From Roseiarcus sp963730555 (GTDB lineage Bacteria > Pseudomonadota > Alphaproteobacteria > Rhizobiales > Beijerinckiaceae), in assembly GCA_963730555.1 (NCBI GenBank), contig CAVSSS010000008.1:310001-374000 (forward strand): 64,000 nucleotides of DNA. Reading direction: 5' to 3'. The stretch's first letter is position 1. Each line of letters begins with the position of its first letter. Below the pieces are notes generated by a model. It was not told the DNA's origin and did no database searches. It was given only the letters and a program-made list of their open reading frames with translations. Below, one piece after another: positions 1-9,877 of this stretch. The position numbers were made by a program, and so were the translations under genes.

Positions 1-1199
1 ATCACTTCGGTCGCCTTGTACAAATCCGACAGCGGCAGCCGCTCATCGGCGCGATGGGCGTTGGCCTCCTCGATCGTGCGCGGGCCGGCGCCGTAGAGCA
101 CGATCGGAACACCGGCCTTCGCATAGTGGCGGGCGTCGGTGTAGAGCGGCACGCCCGACGGCATGACCTTTTCGCCCATGACGCGGCTGGCCTGCCGGCA
201 CAGGATCTCGGTCAGTTTCGCGCCGGCTGGAGTTGGGGTCAGCGGCTCGGCGAGCAGGATGCGGCGGACTTCGACCTTGGCGGCGGGATGGAGCGTCGCT
301 GCGCGGGCGATGACTGCGCGCAGTTCCGCCTCAACCTCGGCCGGCTTCTCCTCCGGAACAATGCGCCGATCGAGGCGGAAGGTCACGCGATCCGGCACGA
401 CATTGGTGTTGATCCCGCCCGAAATGAGCCCGACCGTCATCTGTGGCGAGCCGATGCCGGCTATCGCGGACGTCCGCGCCTCAAGCCCGCCGTGCCAGCC
501 ATAAAGCGCGGAAAGGATCGCGTTCGCTGCTTCGAGTGCGTCGACGCCGGTCGAGGGGCGGGCGGCGTGGGCCGAGCGGCCGAGCACCTCGACTTCCAGA
601 TGAAGGCAGCCGTTATGGGCGTTGACCACCGCATAGGAGAAGCCCGCGCCGATCGCCAAATCCGGACGCGAGAGGCCGTTCTCAAGCAAATAACGCGGGC
701 CGATCTCGCCGCCCGCCTCCTCGTCATAGGTGACGTGGAGTTCAACAGCGCCATCAAGGGCCGCGCCGCATTTCTCGAGCGCCAGCATGGCGAAAGCGTA
801 AGTCGCAATGTCCGACTTCGACACCGCTGCGCCGCGTCCAACCATCCAGCCGTCGACGATTTCCGCGCCATAAGGGTCGTGCGTCCAGCCCGAACCCGGA
901 GGCACCACGTCGCCATGCGCATTGAGCGCGATCGTCGGACCTCCCTGCCCGAACCGACGCCGCGCGATCAGGTTGGTCGCCGAAATCATGCCGTTGGCTT
1001 TCACGAGGTTCTCCGGAACCTTGTGCCGCTCGACCTGAAAGCCAAGTCCCTCCAACAATTTGGCGACAACTCCTGCAGAGCGGTCGCAATCTCCGGGCGG
1101 GTTGTCCGAAGGGCTCTTCACGATCTCGGCGAGGAAGCCTGTCTCAGCCTCGGCGTGCTCGCGGACGAAATCATGGATCGCGCTTTCGACCTCAGTCAT
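1..1199 (-). CDS. M20-family metallopeptidase (ArgE/DapE-like), C-terminus outside window
   Basis: The frame opens at the ATG at 1199 and runs leftward off the window edge without a stop, so only the N-terminal ~399 residues are visible. The M20 metal-site motifs are present: NAHGDVVP, where His and Asp ligate zinc, and YDEEAGGE, which carries the catalytic and ligand glutamates. Proteins of this family are zinc amidohydrolases that remove acyl groups from amino acids or small peptides (acetylornithine deacetylase, succinyl-diaminopimelate desuccinylase and relatives). The substrate cannot be told from sequence. The start overlaps the stop of the upstream MBL gene in an ATGA, which implies translational coupling in one leftward operon. 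Confidence 0.85.
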   Translation of the reverse strand, partial: MTEVESAIHDFVREHAEAETGFLAEIVKSPSDNPPGDCDRSAGVVAKLLEGLGFQVERHKVPENLVKANGMISATNLIARRRFGQGGPTIALNAHGDVVPPGSGWTHDPYGAEIVDGWMVGRGAAVSKSDIATYAFAMLALEKCGAALDGAVELHVTYDEEAGGEIGPRYLLENGLSRPDLAIGAGFSYAVVNAHNGCLHLEVEVLGRSAHAARPSTGVDALEAANAILSALYGWHGGLEARTSAIAGIGSPQMTVGLISGGINTNVVPDRVTFRLDRRIVPEEKPAEVEAELRAVIARAATLHPAAKVEVRRILLAEPLTPTPAGAKLTEILCRQASRVMGEKVMPSGVPLYTDARHYAKAGVPIVLYGAGPRTIEEANAHRADERLPLSDLYKATEV

Positions 1200-2026
1200 C
1201 GCGTGGCCTCTTTCTCCACTAGCGAGGTTTCGAATCCCTCGACGCGCATCCCGTCATAAGCCGGCGTCACATTCGCAGGCAGCTTGGCGCGCAACGTCTC
1301 GTAATCGAGGTCGGTATGCAGGTTGGTCAGGATGGCGCGACGCGGACGCATTTTTTCGATCCAGTTGAGGGCGTCGTCGAGGCTGAAATGGGACGGGTGC
1401 GGACGATTCCGCAACGCGTCGATGATCCACATATCCAAGCCTTCGAGGAAGGGAAGGCTCGCTTCGGGGATGCGTTTCACATCAGGCGTATAGGCGAGCG
1501 CTCCAAAGCGAAAGCCGAGCGCGCTGATCTCGCCGTGGTCGAGATCGAACGGCATCGCCTCGATCTCCCCGCCCGGGCCCTCGACGCTGCAAAGCTGACC
1601 CGCAACAAGGCGCAGCTCTTTTGCGATCGGAGGGTATGAGCTTCCGTCAGGGGTTTGAAAAATATATGAGAACGCGTCGGTCACTCTGAGCGACGTCGTC
1701 TTGTTCATGTAAACGTCGAGGCGGCGGCGCATGAACAAGCAGAGCGGCCTCAGATCGTCGATGCCGTGAGTGTGGTCCGCGTGGGGATGGCTCAAAAGGA
1801 CGGCGTCGAGCCGCTTCACGTCGGCGTCAAGCAGCTGCTCGCGCAAATCGGGCGAAGTGTCGACGAGAACGGCGGTCGTCCCGGCAGGCCCCAGGCGTTC
1901 GACAAGCACCGAGCAACGCCGGCGGCGGTTCTTCGGGTTTGCCGGATCGCAGGCGCCCCAACCCTCCGCGATCCGCGGCACGCCGCCGGACGAGCCGCAG
2001 CCCAGGATGGTCAGTCGCAACGTCAA
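1196..2026 (-). CDS. MBL-fold metallo-hydrolase (PhnP-like)
   Basis: 276 residues. The metallo-beta-lactamase signature is HPHADHTHGIDDLR, the HxHxDH metal-binding box, preceded by VDTSPDLREQ; the N-terminus ILGCGSSGGVPRI is typical of the PhnP/RNase Z-like subgroup that hydrolyses phosphodiesters such as cyclic phosphate esters. The start is a TTG at 2026 that overlaps the tatD stop (TTGA), so it is probably translated by coupling to tatD. It sits directly after tatD, a common arrangement in Hyphomicrobiales. The substrate is unknown. Confidence 0.85.
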   Translation of the reverse strand: MTLRLTILGCGSSGGVPRIAEGWGACDPANPKNRRRRCSVLVERLGPAGTTAVLVDTSPDLREQLLDADVKRLDAVLLSHPHADHTHGIDDLRPLCLFMRRRLDVYMNKTTSLRVTDAFSYIFQTPDGSSYPPIAKELRLVAGQLCSVEGPGGEIEAMPFDLDHGEISALGFRFGALAYTPDVKRIPEASLPFLEGLDMWIIDALRNRPHPSHFSLDDALNWIEKMRPRRAILTNLHTDLDYETLRAKLPANVTPAYDGMRVEGFETSLVEKEATR

Positions 2027-2840
2027 TGCGACGATCCGACGGCCTGCGGCAGCTTGCCAACGACCGGGGGTAGCTTGGAAAAAAACTTAAGCGTGTTGGC
2101 GCGCGTGGCCGTGGCCAGCGCCTCGGGTTCAATCCCGCGCGCCTCGGCGACGACGCCCGCCGTGGCGACAACGAAGGCCGGCTCGTTGCGCCGGCCACGA
2201 TGCGGCGTCGGCGCGAGATAGGGCGCATCGGTCTCGACCAGAATGCGGTCGAGCGGAACATCGCGCGCGATGGCGCGCAAGTCCTCCGACTTCTTGAACG
2301 TCACCACGCCGGAGAACGAGATCAGAGCCCGAGATCGAGCGCCGTCTCGGCGAGTTCACGCGACGCGGTGAAACAATGGAGCACCGCGCGGAACCGCCCC
2401 TGCCCCATTTCTTGCGCCAGGATCGCGCCCATGTCGTCGTCGGCGTCGCGCGTATGGATCACAAGCGGCAGGCCGAGCTCGCGGGCGAGCGCGATATGCC
2501 CGCGAAAGACCCGCTGGGCGACGTCGCGCGGCGCGCTATCATAGTGATAATCGAGGCCCGCCTCGCCGATCCCGACGCATTTCGGATGTTTGGCGAATGC
2601 GCGCATCGTGTCGAAGTCCTCCGCGCCCTCCCCCGCCGCCTCGTGCGGATGCGTGCCCACGGTGAAGAACACATCCTCGTACCGCTCGGCAATCGCGGCC
2701 ACGCCAGCAGCCTTTGCGACTTTCGTGCCAATGGTGATCATGCGCTCGACGCCGGCCGCGCGGGCGCGCTCAATGACCCCATCGAGGTCGTCGGCGAAGT
2801 CGGGAAAATCGAGGTGGCAGTGGCTGTCGATGAGAGTCAT
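2023..2840 (-). CDS. tatD: TatD-family metal-dependent DNase, frameshifted
   Basis: The N-terminal part (2840 down to about 2322) has the metal-binding start DSHCHLDF, the GEAGLDYHY segment and LVIHTRDAD. The frame then stops after ALDLGL. The next frame continues the family sequence at once as ISFSGVVTFKKSE and ends with the conserved LVETDAPYLAP motif and 'ANTLKFF'. One base appears to be missing near 2318 (read ..CTC TGA TCT.. where an extra base would give ..CTC xTG ATC TCG..). TatD enzymes are Mg-dependent 3'-5' DNases or deoxyribonucleases of the amidohydrolase fold. Both halves are otherwise intact, so a sequencing indel is more likely than a pseudogene. It lies between metG and the MBL gene. 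Confidence 0.85.
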
Positions 2841-2848
2841 TCAGCGAC

Positions 2849-3000
2849 CCCTTCTCCCTCCGGGAGAAGGTGGCCGGCCATAACCCGTCAGTCGACGGGC
2901 GTTCTGGCGAACGCCCTAGGGCCGGCCGGATGAAGGTTTGGGCGCCGTAGGGCCTGGACCCCTCGCACCTATCCCTCTCCCAAAGGGAGAGCGAGACCCG
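2849..3000. repeat. intergenic palindromic repeats between tatD and metG
   Basis: The gap holds short inverted repeats: CTTCTCCCTCCGGGAGAAGG, GGCCGGCC-type palindromes, and CCCTCTCCCAAAGGGAGAG. The first is related to repeats at 52035-52095 and 54328-54385. Such elements are common as dispersed extragenic palindromes in this order. No gene is visible. Confidence 0.6.
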
Positions 3001-3005
3001 ACCCA

Positions 3006-4608
3006 TCACTTTCCCGGCTCCGCTTCGATATAGCGAGGAAAGACCGGCGTAGGCGCGGGCAGCAGGACGCCGCGCTTGAGCCGATGTCGGGCTCTAATTC
3101 TCCAAAACGGTTCGTCCACCTCGATATCCTCGGTCCACACTTCGAGGGCGCGGAAATTGCGTTCGTCCGGAGGCACGGCAAGGAGATCAAGCAGCTTGTT
3201 CATCGACGCGGGCATGACCGGCTGCAACAATATTGCTACGATGCGTAAGACTTCGAGCGTCGTGTACAGAACGACGCGCATTTCGCCGGGATCGCTGTTA
3301 GCCTTTCTCCATGGCTCGCGAGTTGCGAAATAGCGGTTTGTCCGCGCGACAATTTCGAAGACGCTTGCCACGTACTGGTGTATGGCAAAAGCGGCCATCT
3401 GCGTTCGGGCAGTTTCAATCAAGGAATCCGCCGCCGCCAGCAGTTCGTCTGTCTCTTCGTCGACCAGTCCCATGGGCGCGTTCCAGTCTGGAACCTCTGC
3501 CCCGCAGTTCCGGGCGATCATGGTGAGCGAGCGTTGCGCCAGATTGCCGATGTCGTTGGCGAGATCGGCGTTCATGCGGGCGACGATCGCCTCGTGCGAG
3601 TAGCTGCCGTCCTGGCCGAACGGGACTTCCCGCAGGAAGAAATAGCGCACCGCGTCGAGCCCATAAGTCCCGACCATTTCTTTCGGGCCGACGACATTGC
3701 CGACCGACTTCGACATTTTCTCACCGCGGTTGAACAGGAAGCCGTGAACGACAACCTGTCGCGGGACGGGCAGGCGAGCCGACATCAGGAAGGCCGGCCA
3801 GTAGATCGCGTGGAAGCGGGTGATGTCCTTGCCGATCACATGGACGTCCGCAGGCCAGAATTTTGTCCGCGGGCCATCGTCCGGGAAGCCGGTCGCGGTG
3901 ATGTAATTGGTCAGCGCGTCGACCCAGACATACATCACGTGTTTGGGGTCGCCCGGAACCGGCACGCCCCATTTGAGGGTCGCGCGGCTGATCGAGAGAT
4001 CGGCGAGACCCCGCTTCACGAAGGCGATGATTTCGTTCCGATAGGTTTCCGGCGTGACGAATTCGGGATGGGCTTCGTAGTGCGCGAGCAGCTTGTCGGC
4101 GTACTGCGAGAGCCGGAAGAAGTAGCTCTCCTCCTCCACCCATTCGACCGGCGCGCCGCTCGGCGCGAGCTTCTTGCCATCCGGGCCTTGGGTCAGCTCG
4201 TTCTCAAGGAAATAGGCCTCGTCGCGCACCGAATACCAGCCGGAATATTTCGACAGGTAGATGTCGCCGTTCGCGGCCATCCGCTCCCAGATCGCCTGGG
4301 AGGCGCGGATGTGCCGAGGTTGCGTCGTGCGCACAATGTCGTCTGCGCGGGCGTTCAGCATGTCGCCCATCGCCTCGAATTCGGCTGCGACGCGGTCGAC
4401 GAACTGCTGCGGCGACACGCCTTCGCGGGCCGCCGCCTGCTGCACCTTGAGGCCGTGCTCGTCCATGCCGGTGACAAACAAACGTGTCGCGCCCGTCGAG
4501 GCGCATGAACCGCTGGATCGCGTCGGTCGCGATGCGCTCATAGGCATGGCCGATATGCGGCGCGCCATTGGCGTAAGGGATCGCCGTGGTGATGTAGAAG
4601 CGGCTCAT
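3006..4608 (-). CDS. metG: methionyl-tRNA synthetase, frameshifted
   Basis: Class I aminoacyl-tRNA synthetase that charges tRNA-Met. The N-terminus MSRFYITTAIPYANGAPHIG carries the HIGH-type signature as HIGH (PHIGHAYE). The KMSKS loop is visible as GEKMSKSVGNV, and YVWVDALTNYI and WPADVHVIGKDI are typical. The first 40 residues are read in one frame (start ATG 4608, preceded by AGGAC). From TGMDEHGLKV onward the protein is in another frame, so there is one extra base (or two missing) in the TTTGTTTG run near 4485. The total of about 534 residues fits the short form that lacks the C-terminal tRNA-binding domain. It belongs to the leftward tmk-holB-metG-tatD series. The gene is essential, so the indel is probably a sequence error. 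Confidence 0.9.
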
Positions 4609-4675
4609 GAGCGCCGTCCTAAAGCAAAAGCATTTATGCGGCGACGAAAATCTAACCCCGTTTGTTCTGGCTCTA

Positions 4676-4773
4676 GTCGTCATCGCGAGGAGCAAAGCGA
4701 CGCGGCGATCCAGGAGCCGCAGGGCGCCGGCGACTCCCGGATTGCTTCGCGTCGCTCGCATTGACGATCGCGG
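4676..4773. repeat. dispersed extragenic palindrome (copy 1)
   Basis: Begins GTCATCGCGAGGAGCAAAGC and closes with the near-complement GCTTCGCGTCGCTCGCATTG, forming a long imperfect hairpin. A related copy lies at 63848-63940 and a partial copy just after ligD (15192-15240). It fills the metG-holB gap. Confidence 0.75.
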
Positions 4774-4803
4774 TTCGGCCTAATCGCACGCGGCTCTGTA
4801 CCC

Positions 4804-5891
4804 TCACCCGCGCGGCGCCGTCGCCGCGATCTCGGCGAACAGCGCCAGAATATGAAGCTTGCGATCGAGATTGAGTTCCTCCGTCTCGCGCTGCGCCTCG
4901 CGAATGCGGTCCCAGAGGCCGCCGATCTCCTCCACGCGGACAGACCTGAGGCTCGACATCGCGGGCGTAGGTGACGAGCCAGTCATAAAGATCGCGGTGG
5001 AAGGCCCGGTACGTCTCGTCTCCCGCGCGGCCGCTAACCGCATCGGCGAGTTTGGCGACCGCACGGGGATCGGGGCGCGGCAGACCGGCGACAATCGAGT
5101 CGATCAGCCCGCCCACGCCTTCCGATTCCGGCGCGAGGCTGACGAGCGCCTCCCGAACCGAACCATCGGCCCGCTTGGCTGCGGCGGCTATGGCTTCGGG
5201 GCCAGCTTCGATCCCAGGGCGGTCCAAGGTCGCTGACCGCCTTGACGATCTCATCCTGGGTGAGAGGGTCGAGCCGCAAACGGCGGCACCGCGAGCGGAT
5301 TGTGGGCAGGACCTGGCCCGGCCGATGCGAGACGATGAGGATCAGCGATCGTTGCGGAGGCTCCTCAACGATTTTGAGCAAGGCGTTGGCGCTATTGCGA
5401 TTAAGATCCTCAGCGGAATCGACAATCGCGATTCGCCACCCTCCAAAGGCGGCGGAGAGCTGGAAGACTTGAAGGCCCTGCCGCACGGCTTCCACGGCAA
5501 TCTCGCTTGCGAGCCTCTTCGTCGCCCCCTGCCACTCGCGGCGGATGAGAGCGAAATCGGGATGGGCAAGCCCGGCGAGCAGCCGGGCCGCGGAATGGTT
5601 CGGCTCGACGTGAAGATTACGCGCCTCGCGCACGGCCTTCGTCGTCGGGTCGGGGTTGGCAAGGATGAAACGGGCGAACCGCCAGGCGAGAGTGGCCTTG
5701 CCGATCCCCTCCTTGCCGCCGATCAGCCAGGCATGGGGGAGACGGCCCTCGCGATAGGCCGAGAGCATCTCCGCTTCGGCGCGCTCGTGGCCGATGAGCG
5801 AATAGACATGGCGCGGGTGCGGCGCGCTGGCCAGCGCGTCGGCTTCGGGAAGATCGTCGGTATCGCCTCTTTTCGTGCGGGGCGTGTTCAT
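4804..5891 (-). CDS. holB: DNA polymerase III delta' subunit, two frameshifts
   Basis: Clamp-loader subunit. The N-terminal segment has HAWLIGGKEGIGKATLA (Walker A region of the RFC-like fold), a LLKIVEEPP box and LIVSHRPGQVLPTIRSRCR, the SRC motif of delta'. The reading frame changes near 5225 (KAVSDL into RPGIEAGPEAIA) and again near 4950 (ARDVEPQ into SVRVEEIGG); the C-terminus LNLDRKLHILALF then ends at 4804. The sum of about 360 residues matches the family. The ATG at 5891 overlaps the tmk stop (ATGA), so tmk and holB are coupled. Two single-base indels in an essential gene point to assembly error. Confidence 0.88.
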
Positions 5892-6559
5892 GCGAACTTG
5901 GCCTTGACCGCCCCTGCCGGAGCGAGCCTGCTCTCAACCACTGACCAAATGGCGGCGGCGACCTCGTCTTCCCATCTGTCGGCGTCGATGACGACGCAGC
6001 GCCAAGGCTCGGCGGCGGCGATGTCGAGAAACGCTCGCCGCAAGGTTTGGTGAAAAGCCAGCCCCTCCGATTCGAACCGGTCGGCCGTCGCCGTCTGTCT
6101 TCGCTCGGCGGCCCGCTTAAGGCCGATTTCCGGGGACAAGTCGAGGATCAGCGTCAGGTCGGGCTGGTTTGGGCCCACGGTCAGGCGCTCGAGAGAGGCG
6201 ATGCACTCCGGCGGCAGATTTCCCGCCGCACCTTGATAGGCCCGGGTTGAGTTTGCGAACCGGTCGGAAACGACCCAGGCGCCGCGCGCAAGCGCCGGCA
6301 AAATCGTCTTGTCGAGATGGTCGACACGCGCCGCTGCGAAAAGCAATGCCTGCCCGGCGGGGTTGAAGTCAGCCGCAAAGCCGGAAAGGATCGCCTCGCG
6401 CAAAGCCTCGGCGCCTCGGGAGCCGCCCGGCTCGCGCGTGCGAACGACGTCAAGCCCAAGTGTGGCGAGGCGCTTCTCCAGCCGTTCGGCCTGAACCGAC
6501 TTGCCTACGCCCTCGCCGCCCTCGAGCGTGATGAAACGGCCCCTCGCCTGCGTGGTCAT
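5888..6559 (-). CDS. tmk: thymidylate kinase
   Basis: Phosphorylates dTMP to dTDP in dTTP synthesis. The N-terminus FITLEGGEGVGKSVQAERL contains the P-loop, followed by the DR(E)-type TREPGGSRGAE segment that binds dTMP; DRFANSTRAYQG and LILDLSPEIGLKRA are also family typical. I chose the ATG at 6559 because the MTTQARGRF start gives the usual ~223-residue length; the longer open frame upstream adds an unrelated Arg/Ala-rich leader. It is coupled to holB through ATGA. In many Hyphomicrobiales a D-Ala-D-Ala carboxypeptidase gene (dacF) lies between rlpA and tmk, but it is absent here. Confidence 0.93.
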   Translation of the reverse strand: MTTQARGRFITLEGGEGVGKSVQAERLEKRLATLGLDVVRTREPGGSRGAEALREAILSGFAADFNPAGQALLFAAARVDHLDKTILPALARGAWVVSDRFANSTRAYQGAAGNLPPECIASLERLTVGPNQPDLTLILDLSPEIGLKRAAERRQTATADRFESEGLAFHQTLRRAFLDIAAAEPWRCVVIDADRWEDEVAAAIWSVVESRLAPAGAVKAKFA

Positions 6560-6810
6560 CGGCGCGCCCGCGGCGCCGATTCCGGCCCGATCCGTATCCA
6601 ATCGCGTACGAAGCCCACCGCCAATCCTTCTTGCAAACACCGCCTCAAAGACTGCCGCCGACGGCTCTTCTCAGCATGGTTCTGCGAGAATTGGCAACGA
6701 GCTGAATCGTGGCCTCCGGCGCGGGACCGGATTGCCCGGGGCGCTGGAGCGAGTTGCTTTTTCGATCGAGGCGGACGAAAGGCAACGGCTTGGACGACAA
6801 TTCATTGCAG

Positions 6811-7075
6811 AAAATCAGAAACTAGGTTAAGCTTGCCTCATGGACAATCCTGCGCTTCCGCATCCGCCTCGACCGCAAGCTCCCGTCCTGGCGGGGCTCG
6901 CGCGGCGGAGAAGGGCACGAGAAAAATTCTTCCCGAAAAAAACCTTGTAACCCATTGAAAAGTCTCGATTCGGACGAGATAATCCAAGCAAATCCAACGC
7001 TCAGAATTGGGGGCCTTCGCAGCGAAACAGCCAGGACCAAGAAAACCCAAACGGATCGACGGACCACGTCGCGGC
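6811..7075 (-). repeat. long dispersed intergenic repeat, copy A
   Basis: Read on the minus strand, this stretch matches 15300-15409 joined to 17733-17900 at roughly three quarters of positions over about 250 bp. Shared blocks include TTTGGGTTTTCTTG, GCTGCGAA followed by a C-run, TCTCGTCCGAATC, TCAATGGGTTACA and GCGCAGGATTGT, ending in GGCAAGCTTAA. No convincing protein is encoded: a short MRKRRIV peptide appears in both copies but ends in different frames. It fills most of the 560-bp gap between tmk and rlpA. Confidence 0.75.
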
Positions 7076-7123
7076 CCGCCGCTGCGGAGGCGCCAAGCCG
7101 ACTCCATTCGAGGCAAAGCGCCC

Positions 7124-8350
7124 CTAATAGTCCGCTCGGGCGGTCTTCGCAGATTTCACGTGATCGAACGCGCCGGCCGTCGGCTTCTTGGGCGGCAGGC
7201 GAACGGATCCCGAATAGTAAAGCGCCCTTTCGGCGCTGGCGTGAAGTTCCGGCCGGCGCGGGGGCAGGACCGCGTGCAAGGACGAGACGTGCGCGGACGA
7301 AACTGACGAGGACGACGCGGCGGCCGCCACGACCGTTGAACCCCGGCTCAGGCTGAGATCGAACGGGCGCGGCGGCGGCAGCGGAACCGGGGCTCTCGAC
7401 AAGTGGCTGGAATGGATTGGCTCCGGCGGCGTCGGGTCCGCGTCGGCAGATTCAGCGGGCTCCGCGCCAGAGTCCACAGGCGCGGCCGCGACCCGCACCG
7501 GCTCAGGCGGCGGCGGAGGCTCAGGAGCGCTTGCGACCTGAACCGGCGGGGGTTCCGGCTGAGGCGCAGGCGCCGGTTGAGCCTCAGGTTGCGGTTGAGG
7601 CTGTTGTCCGCCGCGACCGCCGCCCGAGAAGAACGACCAAATCGTTTCCGTCTGCTCCGCGGCGGCGTTGGCGACCATGACCGGCGCCGAATAGCCAATC
7701 ATGTTGGCCGGCGACCCGTCGGTGCGCAGGCTCGCCAACAACTGCGAATCGTCCGATCCTTCAAGCGGCGCAGGCCCGACATATTCGACCTTCACTTTCG
7801 CCGTGCCCATCGCCTTCATGTCGAGGACATCGGCGACGCGCGACGAAACGTCCATCACCCGCCCGCCGTGGTAGGGCCCGCGATCGTTGACCCGCACAAT
7901 CACCGAGTAGCCGTTCTCGAGATTCGTCACCCGGGCGTAGCTTGGCAGCGGCATCGTCGGATGGGCGGCCGACAGCGACGCCATGTCGTAGACCTCGCCA
8001 TTCGCGGTGCGGCGGCCATGGAACGCCGCGCCATACCAAGAGGCCATGCCGACCGCCGTATAGGAGGGGTTCTCGGCGGGATAATACCGTCGCCCGGCGA
8101 CCATGTAAGGGCGGCCGATGAGATATTGTCCTCCACCGCGAGGCACCGGTTCGCCATCGGCGACGACTTTTCGGCTGGCGTGTCCGTATTTGGCCTGGGA
8201 GAAATGCTCATGGCCGTGAGAATATGAGAGCCGGTTTGGCTGGGGGGTTGCGCAGCCGGCAAGCGCCAAAGCCGCCACGCCCAAGCTCACAGCGCCTCGC
8301 CATCTCCGATGACCCGCGTAAATGTGCGGGTTAAGGCCCGAAACGCTCAT
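7124..8350 (-). CDS. rlpA: RlpA-like septal lipoprotein / lytic transglycosylase
   Basis: RlpA proteins cleave peptidoglycan strands that lack stem peptides at the division septum. The start ATG at 8350 places a signal peptide with lipobox LALAGCA about 30 residues in, so the product is probably a lipoprotein; an upstream in-frame start would add 29 unlikely residues. The double-psi beta-barrel is clear: GMASWYGAAFHGRRTANGE, HPTMPLPSYARVTN, VRVNDRGPYHGGRVMDVS. The C-terminal half is low-complexity, rich in Pro, Glu and Ala (residues ~230-400), with no obvious SPOR domain. It is transcribed toward tmk. Confidence 0.9.
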   Translation of the reverse strand: MSVSGLNPHIYAGHRRWRGAVSLGVAALALAGCATPQPNRLSYSHGHEHFSQAKYGHASRKVVADGEPVPRGGGQYLIGRPYMVAGRRYYPAENPSYTAVGMASWYGAAFHGRRTANGEVYDMASLSAAHPTMPLPSYARVTNLENGYSVIVRVNDRGPYHGGRVMDVSSRVADVLDMKAMGTAKVKVEYVGPAPLEGSDDSQLLASLRTDGSPANMIGYSAPVMVANAAAEQTETIWSFFSGGGRGGQQPQPQPEAQPAPAPQPEPPPVQVASAPEPPPPPEPVRVAAAPVDSGAEPAESADADPTPPEPIHSSHLSRAPVPLPPPRPFDLSLSRGSTVVAAAASSSSVSSAHVSSLHAVLPPRRPELHASAERALYYSGSVRLPPKKPTAGAFDHVKSAKTARADY

Positions 8351-9165
8351 CACGCTTACTCGGGTCGCCCAGCAGCGCACGGTTCGAGCTTCAAACGCCG
8401 AGCCCGCCACAGCGACAGAATATTTCCGAACCATCAAGCCCGCTGCGCACTATTGATCCCGCTTCGTTTCGAATTCGCTAAAGAATTCCGACCCCGCGGC
8501 CGAACAAGGCGCGGTTCGCCGTTTCGCCCAGACGGCGCTGATTCGGTCTCGGCGGTCCGCCGTCCGCCGCATTTCCGCCGCGGAGGAGTGACCCCTAATC
8601 GCGGCAACAACGTGACCAGCTCGCGACGCAGCGAGCCGGCTGGACGGGTCGATCACAGGGCGCCAGCTAGGGCGCGTCTCAAGCGACGGGCTCGAATCGC
8701 AGTCCCCGGACTGCCGCCCCGTTTGAGGACGAGGAAAAACATAGTAGCCGGGTCGAATTGTCTCGGTCGCAATACCGTGACGGTAATCTGCATGTATAGA
8801 TTGGTGATTGCCAGAAAGGCGGGGCGGCCCGAGCGCCTGAGCGCTCGAACCGCCCAGTTTTTTGGAAGCGACTTTGCCAGACGAACTTGCTGCAAGCCCT
8901 CCCGGCTGGTGCTAGTCGCGTCGCCTCCATCCTCGCCGCGTCACTCATCGGGTTGAAGGGGGTTCTCAACTCGAAGGTCCAGGTTAAAACCCGTCGCGGC
9001 GTCACGCTTTAATCACAGTCTGGGGCAAACGTCCACAAAAATATGGCGTTGCCGGTGTCATTGAAGTTTCATCCACAGAAAACTCTTCACCGGTGCTGCG
9101 CGTAGTTTCCGTAGAATTACGCCCTTAGAGCAGTGGGGTCGTCGCTCTCTTGTGTGATCGGCCTG
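8351..9165. other. gene-free interval with an orphan plus-strand terminator
   Basis: Between rlpA and yjbQ (both leftward) I find no convincing protein. The open frames here have no recognisable features. The only strong signal is the hairpin at 8822-8863, which would end a rightward transcript although no rightward gene precedes it. Confidence 0.5.
8822..8863 (+). terminator. intrinsic terminator with no cognate gene
   Basis: GGGCGG and CGAGCGC on the left arm pair with GCGCTCG and CCGCCC on the right arm around a CTGA loop, with small CC/AA internal loops. The stem is followed two bases later by TTTTTT. The T-run lies only on the plus-strand side, so it terminates rightward transcription. 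Confidence 0.7.
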
Positions 9166-9585
9166 TCATTCGCCAATTAGATGCAAGGCGATCTCTCGTC
9201 GATGCGGCGAACGCCGATGCTCGAACAAGTAAATGCCCTGCCACGTCCCCAAAGCGAGCCGTCCGTGCAGGATCGGGATCGCAAGCTGCACTCCGGTCAG
9301 CGCCGTGCGAATGTGGGCGGGCATGTCGTCGGCGCCTTCGTCCGCGTGCCGGTATCGAGCCGCATCCTCGGGCGCCAGTCGGTCGAAAAATGTCTCCAGA
9401 TCGACGCGAACGTCGGGCGCGGCGTTTTCCTGAATGAGCACTCCGGCCGAGGTATGCCGGCAAAACAGGGTCAAAAGTCCGTCCTCGATGGGATGCGGCT
9501 TGAGCCAATTCAGGACGTCGCGCGTGATTTCGACGAGCCCACGGCCACGAGTTGAGACCCAAATAATGTCTGTAAACTGGCGCAT
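9166..9585 (-). CDS. YjbQ family protein (UPF0047)
   Basis: 139 residues, full length for the family. Characteristic features are an N-terminal ITRDV segment, LFCRHTSAGVLIQENA (Cys/His/Thr site), NxxxP-like spacing through the RYRHADEGADDMPAHIR region and LGTWQGIYLFEHR near the C-terminus. Members were linked to a weak thiamine-phosphate synthase activity; the physiological role is unsettled. The start ATG at 9585 gives the canonical length. It stands alone, leftward. Confidence 0.88.
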   Translation of the reverse strand: MRQFTDIIWVSTRGRGLVEITRDVLNWLKPHPIEDGLLTLFCRHTSAGVLIQENAAPDVRVDLETFFDRLAPEDAARYRHADEGADDMPAHIRTALTGVQLAIPILHGRLALGTWQGIYLFEHRRSPHRREIALHLIGE

Positions 9586-9692
9586 CTCGGGGGCACGCTG
9601 CCGTCACGGGGCTCGTAGCATTGGGAACAGTTCGGCGATTTTGGCGTTGTCGAGGCACCCCGAGTGATGGGTTGACCTAAGCAGAGGCCAAA

Positions 9693-9846
9693 ATGCGTCT
9701 TATCGTACTCATCATTCTGATCATTCTGGTCGTCGGCGCCCTGCCCTCTTGGCCTTACAGCGCCGGCTGGGGCTACTATCCCGTCGGCGGAACTCGGGAC
9801 CATCCTCATCATCCTCCTCATTCTGGCCTTGCTTGGATACGTCTAG
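9693..9846 (+). CDS. DUF3309 small membrane protein, frameshifted
   Basis: A ~50-residue hydrophobic protein typical of Alphaproteobacteria. The N-terminal half reads MRLIVLIILIILVVGALPSW and then YSAGWGYYPVGG in one frame. After GGAACTC the family sequence (ILIILLILALLGYV, stop at 9844-9846) continues in another frame, so one C appears to be inserted near 9793. Two transmembrane helices flank a PxWPYSxxWGYYPxGG turn. The function is unknown. Confidence 0.75.
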
Positions 9847-9877
9847 CGGAGTCAAGGACGAACACATTCCCGTCCAC

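Noticed and set aside
54..1259. A 401-codon rightward open frame opposite the M20 peptidase
   Set aside because: It is an antisense shadow: its product is Arg/Asp-rich without motifs, while the minus strand carries clear M20 metal-site motifs.
8660..8735. A tRNA-like stretch (GGGCTCGAATCGCAGTCC)
   Set aside because: The T-arm resemblance is isolated; no acceptor, D or anticodon arms can be paired around it.
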